A model generated the notes under the pieces. The model did not search any database. It was not told the DNA's origin and saw nothing but the letters and a program-made list of their open reading frames with translations. A DNA stretch of 12,710 bases from REEB85 sp018971455. GTDB lineage: Bacteria > Pseudomonadota > Alphaproteobacteria > Acetobacterales > Acetobacteraceae. The DNA lies in assembly GCA_028871195.1 (NCBI GenBank), contig JAGWNT010000105.1, positions 1 through 12,710 on the forward strand. The letters run 5' to 3'. The translations under genes were made by a program, and so were the position numbers. Positions 1 to 5,572 of the stretch are shown one piece after another (within the stretch, counting starts at the first letter, position 1; the number at the start of each line of letters is the position of its first letter).

Positions 1-162
1 GCTTCCCTACCGATTTCCCCGTGGTAGGCTTTGAATGGTGGATTCGTAACGACGTTGGGGGCCGTGGCTTCCCTACCGATTTCCCCGTGGTAGGCTAGCG
101 CGCGCTTGAACACGCCGGGGGCTTTTGCCGTGGCTTCCCTACCGATTTCCCCGTGGTAGGCT
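1..162 (+). CRISPR. Type II-C CRISPR array, right end (three repeats, two spacers visible)
   Basis: Three identical repeats occupy 1-30 (first six bases cut off by the window edge), 61-96 and 127-162. The full unit is 36 bp, starting GCCGTGGCTTCC and ending CGTGGTAGGCT. The two spacers, 31-60 and 97-126, are 30 bp each and unrelated, giving a 66-bp period typical of type II-C. The tracrRNA anti-repeat at 4570-4596 is complementary to the plus-strand repeat, so crRNAs are read on the plus strand, towards cas2. The 3' end of the repeat, TGGTAGGCT, resembles an extended -10 element and sits where the Neisseria meningitidis II-C repeat carries its promoter. Repeat 3 is not degenerate and is followed by unique sequence. 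The array continues leftward out of the window, so its full size and leader cannot be seen. Confidence 0.97.
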
Positions 163-183
163 CCGTTACCGAAAAGAGGCTGA

Positions 184-231
184 TTTTGCTGTGATTTTTG
201 CTTCCTTGCCGGAGCAGAAATCACAGCAGAA
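184..231 (+). other. Long AT-rich hairpin between the array and cas2
   Basis: Bases 184-204 pair without a gap to 211-231: 21 pairs, of which three are T-G wobbles when read as plus-strand RNA, around a six-base loop at 205-210. The core arms TGCTGTGATTT and AAATCACAGCA match perfectly. The structure starts 21 bp after the last repeat and overlaps the final codons and stop of cas2. No U tract directly follows it on either strand. It may act as a convergent terminator or RNA-stability element between the plus-strand crRNA transcript and the minus-strand cas mRNA. That role is inference; the pairing itself is read directly. Confidence 0.6.
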
Positions 232-550
232 CCATCTGTTGCGATCCCGCGCCCTCGGTTTTCGTGCGCTCGCCCAGCAACAGCTTCATGCGTCCATATT
301 GCCGGTCCGTCACCTGCAAGGTGCGAATATGGCCCTTGCGGGGCAGGTTGCCGGTGACGCGGCGCACGTGTTTGTCCGACCCCTCCTCGCCGCGGCAGAC
401 CCGGGCATAGACGGAATATTGCAGCATCATGTAGCCGTCATCCTTGAGGAAATGGCGGAATCTGTTCGCCTCCCGCCGCTCAGGCTTCGTGCCCACCGGA
501 AGGTCGAAGAAGACGAAGAGCCACACGAAACGAATCTCCTCCGCGTTCAT
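221..550 (-). CDS. cas2: CRISPR-associated endoribonuclease/integration protein Cas2
   Basis: A 109-residue protein, the usual Cas2 length. Cas2 forms a dimer that bridges two Cas1 dimers in the complex that inserts new spacers. The ferredoxin-like fold starts with a hydrophobic strand ending in FFDLP (Asp16, the conserved Cas2 aspartate). It continues with the usual R-x-F-x-x-F-L-K segment, and the tail QQMVLL resembles the C-terminal strand by which Cas2 docks on Cas1. The ATG at 548-550 overlaps the cas1 stop as ATGA and lacks a clear Shine-Dalgarno site, so translation is probably coupled to cas1. The frame stays open upstream, but that part is a cas1 shadow. The stop lies inside the 184-231 hairpin. 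Last gene of the cas9-cas1-cas2 operon. Confidence 0.93.
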   Translation of the reverse strand: MNAEEIRFVWLFVFFDLPVGTKPERREANRFRHFLKDDGYMMLQYSVYARVCRGEEGSDKHVRRVTGNLPRKGHIRTLQVTDRQYGRMKLLLGERTKTEGAGSQQMVLL

Positions 551-1440
551 GGGTCGGACAGCCGGGGCAGTTTCAGGAGGGCCGCGCTCTTCGCCTCGAA
601 GGCGCGGACCAGGCTTTCGGCGGATTGCTCGCTGGCCACCAGCAAGGTGACCGATTCGGCGCCGAGAAATGCCGCCTCGGTCGGCAGGGCGGCCAGCGCG
701 CGGCGGTCGGCGAGGCTGGGCGCGCCCTCCTTGCACCGTCCGGAATCGCTCAACCGCCAGACCAGCCGATCGACGAATGGGCGGAACGGCTCCACGAGGT
801 CGTCGGCCAGATTGAAGGCGTTGCTGGCGCTGGCATGCTGCAAGCCGAAGGCGGGCAGCAGGCCGCTGGCGACCAGCGCGCGCGCGACGGCGGCGCGCAG
901 CACCGCGTAGCCGTAGTTCAGCAGTATATTGCGCCGGTCATCCGCGTTCTCGCGCACGAACTCGGGAAACAGCAGGCGCCAATAGGTCCGCGCGGCGCGC
1001 GCCTCGACATTGTCAGGGTCGCCCGAACCGACCAGTTCGGCCATCGCCGGCAGTGCACCGGGCGCGATGCCGCCGGCGCGCAGGCTGGCCGCCTGGTTGC
1101 GGATCTTGGCCTGCACGATGATTTGCCATAGCCGCTTTTTGAGCGGCAGCGAGGCATCGGCCTGCACATTCGCGATATGGGCCTGGCGGTGGTGGCGATG
1201 GAAGGGCAGCGCCAGGCCGCTCGGCGTATGGGCGGCATCGGTCATAACCAGGGCGATGCCCGCCTGCATGCAGGCCGAGAGCAGCGCCGTGGTGAGCGTG
1301 GCTTGCGGCGTGTCGATGATCACCCAGGCGAGGTCTTCCAGCGCGAGGCGCACCTCGCCCTCGCCCTGCGCGACCACCATCTGATGGTCGGCGAGCGAGA
1401 GGCGGGCGGCCTGCGTCAGGTGCAGGCCACGCCATGCCAT
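547..1440 (-). CDS. cas1: CRISPR-associated integrase Cas1 (type II-C)
   Basis: A 297-residue Cas1, the metal-dependent integrase that joins prespacers to the leader-proximal repeat together with Cas2. The N-terminal beta domain covers about residues 1-75, followed by the alpha-helical catalytic domain. Expected catalytic residues are visible: Glu146 in NVEARAARTYW, His202 in LQHASASNAFN, and Asp213/Asp214 in LADDLVEPFRP, the standard Cas1 signature. Length and motifs fit type II Cas1. The ATG at 1438-1440 lies inside the 3' end of cas9 (25-bp overlap) and has GAGGG ten bases upstream. It overlaps cas2 by four bases. Together these point to a single translationally coupled operon. No Csn2 or Cas4 partner is present, which supports subtype II-C. 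Confidence 0.96.
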   Translation of the reverse strand: MAWRGLHLTQAARLSLADHQMVVAQGEGEVRLALEDLAWVIIDTPQATLTTALLSACMQAGIALVMTDAAHTPSGLALPFHRHHRQAHIANVQADASLPLKKRLWQIIVQAKIRNQAASLRAGGIAPGALPAMAELVGSGDPDNVEARAARTYWRLLFPEFVRENADDRRNILLNYGYAVLRAAVARALVASGLLPAFGLQHASASNAFNLADDLVEPFRPFVDRLVWRLSDSGRCKEGAPSLADRRALAALPTEAAFLGAESVTLLVASEQSAESLVRAFEAKSAALLKLPRLSDP

Positions 1441-4400
1441 GTGCGGGTTTCCCTCGGTACCTCGGAGACGCGGCCGAGCCGATCGACCGTGTGCTTGCGA
1501 AGGGCAAGAAGTGTCTTGGCCCCGATACCGTCCGTTATCGCGCTCTGACTTTTTTGCTGAGCCAAATTGATCGCTCCAGTGCCGCGATGGAGGCCTTTGA
1601 AGTAGCCTCCAATAATCTCGCCGCCGGACTTGGTTACCTCAACAAGACTGTTTGGATACAAGCTGAAAAGAAATTCAAAATTATTGTCAATGAGGGTCCA
1701 CTCGTTCTCGGGTTTGTAAGCAACCACAGCACGATTCGGCGGCGCCGGGTGGTTGATGCGATCCGCCACCTGATGGGGATAGATCGGGACGAGGTGAAAT
1801 CGCGCCCGCCCTTTCCTGTCCGTCGTGCGAAATACGTCCACCCGCGTCATCTCGCCACGATCAGCGGTGCCGCCACGGATCTGAACGGCCACCTTGCCGT
1901 CCGAGGCGACGCGCACCTTGCGGATGACGTCGCCCTTGGCCGAGCGTGGCAATGAGTCCTTCCGCTTGCCGGCCTCGATCCAGCTTCGCAACGCGACGAC
2001 CATCGCATCGCGCAGCCCGGCGGGGTCGGTGACACGGCCATAGGGGGCGGGGATGGGAATGCGGTCGAGGTCGGCCGGGGTGAGCTTGAAGATGTCCTTG
2101 CGCTCGAACACGATGTCCGCGCCGTCGATGGTGCGCACCTGCTTGATGGTGGCGGCATGCGCTTCGCCGCGGGCGCGGCGGCGTTCGCTGCGCGAGACGA
2201 ACACCGCCGCCACCGCCGCCTCGGTCTCCTCGCGAAAGCCCGGCCAGGGCTGGCTGACGGCGCCGAATTCGCGCGGCAAGCCGCGACGCTCGGCCTCCTG
2301 GAAGGCGCGTGTCAGGCGTTCGACCATCGCCTGACCGGTGGCGGCCAGAACGACAGCGTCGAGCGCGTGGTGGCGGTCATCGGGCAGGCGCTTGCCGTCC
2401 TCGCCCTTCTTCACCCCCTCAAGGCCCCAGGCCCGGCGCAATTTGGCGGTCAGCGCGCCCGGCCGGGCCAGGACATGCACCTGGCCATCCGCCGGATAGT
2501 GGCGGGCGAGGAACTCCAGCAGCAGGCGGGTGGCATAGCGGGTGTCGCCGAGGTTGCGGTTCCTGAAGGCTTCCTCGACCTCGCTGGCGTTCTGGCGCAG
2601 GTAGAAGCCGCGCTTCTTGCGGCCCTTCATTTTGAGGCAGGCCCCGACCCGGACGCCAAAGGCCTCCCAATCCTGCGGCCGGTCCTGCTGGAACCACTCA
2701 TACGGGGTGCGGCCGCGCTTGTTCTGGTTGGCGCTGGCGAGGCAGAGGGTTTTGTTGATGAAGGAATCGTCGCCGAAGCGGCTCCACGGCAGGATATGGT
2801 CCACCTGGACCCGGTTGTCGGAGGAAAAAATCGCGGTTGGCGGAATTTCCTCGTCCGAATAGAGACACCGGCCGCACTGCTCCTCATAGAGCTCGAAGCG
2901 CAGCATATCGTCCGCGCCGGCAGGTTCGCGGCCGAGCAATTCGCGAAAACGCTCGCGGGCGCGGTCACGTTCCTTGTTGCGCTTGTCGATCCCGTTCTTG
3001 ATCTCAGCGCGCTCCTCCGCACTTTTGCCGACGTCGCGGGCGAGTTCGACATGCATGCGCTCGGGCAGGCCGTATTCCGCGATGAGGGCGCGGACCTGCT
3101 TAAGCATCTCGCCCAGCGCCTTGCGGGCGACCGGGTTTTTCACCTCGGCAAGGGCCGTCGGCGCGCGAGCCGCGTGGTCATAGCCGGCTTCGGCGCATGC
3201 CTCCGAATAGACCATGCCACGGGCCAGATGGGGAATGATGCGCCGCGCCGCCTTGGCGCTGATGTGGCCGGCGCCCGTAAAATTTCTGAACTTGCCGTCC
3301 TCGACGCCCGCGAGGATCGCCTCAGCGATCAATGGCTCGACGCCCGCCTCGTCCAGCCCGCGGCGGATCGACGGCAGCGACTCGCGGAAGGTCAACACCT
3401 CGGCGATCCGGTCCAACCGCTCCGGGGTGTTCCGCAGCGCCGCCCAGGGCGCCGCCCCGATCGTCTGCCGCAGCGTGTAGCTGCCCTCGGCGGCATTGCC
3501 GGTGCGAGCGACGACATCACGCCCCTCGTCCTCCGGGCCGACATCGGCGAAGCGGGCACCCGGATCAAGGTCCAGCAGCCGGCGCAGGGATTTGTAGGTG
3601 ATGCCCTTCTGGTGTCCGAAATCATCGGCGATGCGGCGGATTTCCTCGGCGCCGAGGCGGCGTTCGCCGTTGCTGGTGGCAAGTTTCAGGTTGGCGAGCC
3701 GTGACAGAAGACGAAACATTTCGAAGACGTAGGATCGGCGGGCGGTGCGCTTTTCCTCCCGCTCGAACAGGCACTTCGCCAGCAGGTGCTCACTGTCCTG
3801 CAGGGGGCGCTGGTCGAAGGCGGCTGGTGCGTAGGCCGCTTCCAGCTCGGCCGTGGCGAACGGATTTCCCAGCGCGTGCTGACGCTCGAACAGCAGGCGG
3901 GTTTCGTGCCGCAGATCGTCGCGCAGCACGGTGCGGGAATAATCGCCTCCACGGTTGCGCTTGCGCTCGCCGATCGCCGGGTCACGCGCGAGCATTTCGC
4001 CAACACTGCGCCACGCGCCGAGGCGGGCGCGGGTGGTCTCCATCGCCTTGAGCATCTTGGATGTGTCGTCGGCCGCGTTGGCGCCCCGGTCGCGCTTGCT
4101 GTTGGACCAGAAGCCGCGATGGCGCGCGATATGGCCAAGGACCGCGGCGAACTCCCCGGCCGTCAACGCTCGGTCCAGGCCGTCGGCCCGCAACGCCCAG
4201 GGATCGAGGCGCCGCGCACGCAGCGCGTCGCGCCCCGCCCCGGCGAGCAGCCCATGCTCGGCGAGCAGATGGCGGACCCGCTGCATGCGCTGGCGGCGGC
4301 GACGGACCACCCGACGTGCCAGGCGATACTGGCGCCGCAGGGCGTTGGTGGGCGTGCGCTCCTTGGCTGTTTCCGGCGGATCGAAGCAGCGCGATCCGCA

Positions 4401-4487
4401 CGCGATGATGCGCCCGCCCTCTCCGTCCTGATCGATGACGGCCCACCCGATGGAGGCAATGCCTCCGTCCAGACCGAAGATGCGCAT
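1416..4487 (-). CDS. cas9: Compact type II-C Cas9 RNA-guided DNA endonuclease
   Basis: A 1023-residue Cas9, in the compact II-C size class, which cuts target DNA using crRNA paired with tracrRNA. Domains in order: RuvC-I (FGLDGGIASIGWA, Asp7); arginine-rich bridge helix about 49-78; alpha-helical recognition lobe about 80-465; RuvC-II (HVELARD, Glu481); HNH with CGRC at 538-541, VDHILPWS (His564) and Asn587; RuvC-III (DRHHALDAVVLA, His707 and Asp710); then wedge and PAM-interacting domains to the end. All nuclease residues are intact, so it should cut both strands. GGAG lies eight bases before the ATG. Codons for residues about 916-996 (1501-1740) are about 50% GC by hand count, against 65-80% in lines sampled elsewhere in the gene, suggesting an exchanged PAM-interacting domain. 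RuvC-I reads GLDGG where GLD-I/L-G is commoner. The 3' end overlaps cas1 by 25 bp. Confidence 0.97.
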   Translation of the reverse strand: MRIFGLDGGIASIGWAVIDQDGEGGRIIACGSRCFDPPETAKERTPTNALRRQYRLARRVVRRRRQRMQRVRHLLAEHGLLAGAGRDALRARRLDPWALRADGLDRALTAGEFAAVLGHIARHRGFWSNSKRDRGANAADDTSKMLKAMETTRARLGAWRSVGEMLARDPAIGERKRNRGGDYSRTVLRDDLRHETRLLFERQHALGNPFATAELEAAYAPAAFDQRPLQDSEHLLAKCLFEREEKRTARRSYVFEMFRLLSRLANLKLATSNGERRLGAEEIRRIADDFGHQKGITYKSLRRLLDLDPGARFADVGPEDEGRDVVARTGNAAEGSYTLRQTIGAAPWAALRNTPERLDRIAEVLTFRESLPSIRRGLDEAGVEPLIAEAILAGVEDGKFRNFTGAGHISAKAARRIIPHLARGMVYSEACAEAGYDHAARAPTALAEVKNPVARKALGEMLKQVRALIAEYGLPERMHVELARDVGKSAEERAEIKNGIDKRNKERDRARERFRELLGREPAGADDMLRFELYEEQCGRCLYSDEEIPPTAIFSSDNRVQVDHILPWSRFGDDSFINKTLCLASANQNKRGRTPYEWFQQDRPQDWEAFGVRVGACLKMKGRKKRGFYLRQNASEVEEAFRNRNLGDTRYATRLLLEFLARHYPADGQVHVLARPGALTAKLRRAWGLEGVKKGEDGKRLPDDRHHALDAVVLAATGQAMVERLTRAFQEAERRGLPREFGAVSQPWPGFREETEAAVAAVFVSRSERRRARGEAHAATIKQVRTIDGADIVFERKDIFKLTPADLDRIPIPAPYGRVTDPAGLRDAMVVALRSWIEAGKRKDSLPRSAKGDVIRKVRVASDGKVAVQIRGGTADRGEMTRVDVFRTTDRKGRARFHLVPIYPHQVADRINHPAPPNRAVVAYKPENEWTLIDNNFEFLFSLYPNSLVEVTKSGGEIIGGYFKGLHRGTGAINLAQQKSQSAITDGIGAKTLLALRKHTVDRLGRVSEVPRETRTWHGVACT

Positions 4488-4534
4488 GCCCGAAGCTCCC
4501 GCTGCCCAGTCTCCGACATAAGTTCACATGGACA

Positions 4535-4564
4535 TTGACAAGGTTTTGTCAGTTCAGGCAGGCT
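4535..4564 (+). promoter_or_regulatory. Probable tracrRNA promoter
   Basis: A perfect -35 hexamer TTGACA (4535-4540) is followed after 18 bp by CAGGCT (4559-4564), a weak -10. A start about seven bases later falls at 4571, exactly where the anti-repeat begins. The -10 resembles the TAGGCT that ends every CRISPR repeat on the same strand. The hexamers are seen; promoter activity is inferred. Confidence 0.55.
4536..4551. promoter_or_regulatory. Palindrome between tracrRNA and cas9
   Basis: TGACAA-GGTT-TTGTCA is an exact inverted repeat with 6-bp arms. It overlaps the tracrRNA -35 box. On the minus strand it supplies TTGTCA, a possible cas9 -35 box, with TATGTC 15 bp downstream (4515-4520), a poor match with short spacing. 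It could be an operator for both divergent transcripts, or chance overlap with the -35 consensus. Confidence 0.35.
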
Positions 4565-4570
4565 CTGAGC

Positions 4571-4660
4571 GGGGAAATCGGTGGGAAAGCCACGGCAAGG
4601 TGGATTTTTTCCACTGAAGGATTACCTCCGGTCTCGCGAGAGGCCGGAGGGATTCTTTTT
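4571..4660 (+). ncRNA. tracrRNA of the type II-C system
   Basis: About 90 nt, read opposite to cas9. Bases 4570-4596 are complementary to the first 27 bases of the CRISPR repeat with one G-U wobble and one A-C mismatch, so this is the anti-repeat. A short hairpin follows (GTGGA 4600-4604 with TCCAC 4610-4614, T loop), then an 11-bp terminator stem (4625-4635 with 4640-4650) capped by GCGA and ending in a T-rich run. The order anti-repeat, nexus-like hairpin, terminator is that of II-C tracrRNAs. The pairing fixes the strand: tracrRNA plus, crRNA plus, cas genes minus. The 5' end is placed from the TTGACA promoter and is approximate. The 3' end touches the stop codon of the convergent Nudix gene. 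Confidence 0.9.
4625..4660 (+). terminator. Rho-independent terminator of tracrRNA
   Basis: Stem CCTCCGGTCTC/GAGGCCGGAGG (11 pairs, one G-U) with a GNRA-type GCGA tetraloop at 4636-4639, followed by GATTCTTTTT. No U tract follows the hairpin on the minus strand, so it should not stop transcription coming from the Nudix gene. Confidence 0.85.
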
Positions 4661-5492
4661 AGGTCTCGCCGGCCAGCGCGCGGCGCAGGGCCGCCGCCTC
4701 GGCGCCGGCGATCAGGCCCTCGCGGAGAAACAGATCGATCAGGACCAGGTTCACGTTGAACTTGAAGTCGTCCGTCTCGCGCACCGCGTCGAGCACGCGG
4801 GCGACCGGCCACAGGGCGAAGCTTTCCACCTCGCCATCGGCGGCGTGCGGGGTGAACTCCTCGGGCAGGTCGAGGTCGTAACAATGCAGCACGTCGCGGC
4901 GCAGGCCCTCCGGGCGCGCCATGGCGTAGGTGATCTCCGCCGTCTTGACCGCGCGCGCGGCCAGCCCGGGCGGGATCGCCGCCTCCTCGGCGGCCTCCTT
5001 GAGCAGGGTCTGCCACGCGGAGAGGCCGGCCGGCGTGCCGCCGGCGACCATGTGGTCCAGCTTGCCGGGGTCGAGCGCCTTGGTGGCCGCGCGGCGGGCA
5101 ATCCAGACATGCAGCCCCCCGCCAGGTCCGGGCGGGCGGCGCACCAGGCCGTTCAGGTGGACCCCCTCGGCGGCGATGCCGAAGGCGGGCAGCGCGCCGC
5201 GGTCGATCTGCGCCAGCACCGCGCCACCCGGCCTCGCCCGCACGTCGAAACTCTCGCCGCGATGGCGGCCGAAGCCCAGGGCGGCCGCGGCGCGTGCAAG
5301 CCCCGGCAGGGCCTCGGCGCGGGTGAGGCAGAGCGCGTCCCCGCTGCGGCGGATGGCGGGCTGGCCGTCGAGGGCCGCGGCCAGGCCGGGCGCCAGCCAG
5401 CCGACCTGCTCGGCGCCGATGGCGAAAGCGGTGCGGCCGCCGGGCAGGGCGGCATTGTGGCAGGCGGCGATGTGGGCGAGCAGGCGGCTCAT
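4659..5492 (-). CDS. DUF4743-type Nudix hydrolase
   Basis: A 277-residue protein from the ATG at 5490-5492, which has GGAGG just upstream. The frame opens 24 codons earlier, but the MSRLLAHIAACHNAA start fits the family better. Residues about 1-110 match the DUF4743 N-terminal domain, and about 110-255 the Nudix fold. The Nudix box at 151-173 is degenerate, GGTPAG then KEAAEEAAI. The first Glu of the canonical box is replaced and Arg is Lys, but Glu166, Glu169 and Glu170 remain. The family includes plant NUDT20/24-like and thiamine-related phosphohydrolases; the substrate is not evident from sequence. It ends inside the tracrRNA U tract, tail-to-tail with tracrRNA and on the same strand as cas9, so read-through would enter the cas operon. 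Confidence 0.85.
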   Translation of the reverse strand: MSRLLAHIAACHNAALPGGRTAFAIGAEQVGWLAPGLAAALDGQPAIRRSGDALCLTRAEALPGLARAAAALGFGRHRGESFDVRARPGGAVLAQIDRGALPAFGIAAEGVHLNGLVRRPPGPGGGLHVWIARRAATKALDPGKLDHMVAGGTPAGLSAWQTLLKEAAEEAAIPPGLAARAVKTAEITYAMARPEGLRRDVLHCYDLDLPEEFTPHAADGEVESFALWPVARVLDAVRETDDFKFNVNLVLIDLFLREGLIAGAEAAALRRALAGET

Positions 5493-5572
5493 CCGCCTCC
5501 GGTAGCGCGGAACCGGCTTTCGTCCAAACATCCGGGTTTGAAAGCCCTGCCCCGCATGCCACATCTTGCGGC

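Noticed and set aside
163..220. CRISPR leader between repeat 3 and cas2
   Set aside because: Only about 58 bp, much of it hairpin. With plus-strand crRNAs this is the downstream side, so I cannot support a classical leader here.
551..736. Upstream extension of cas2 by 62 codons
   Set aside because: It lies inside cas1. The ATG overlapping the cas1 stop gives the standard Cas2 start and length.
2157..3704. Long plus-strand open frame (515 codons) antisense to cas9
   Set aside because: It mirrors cas9 in GC-rich DNA, shows no recognisable domain, and cas9 motifs are intact on the other strand.
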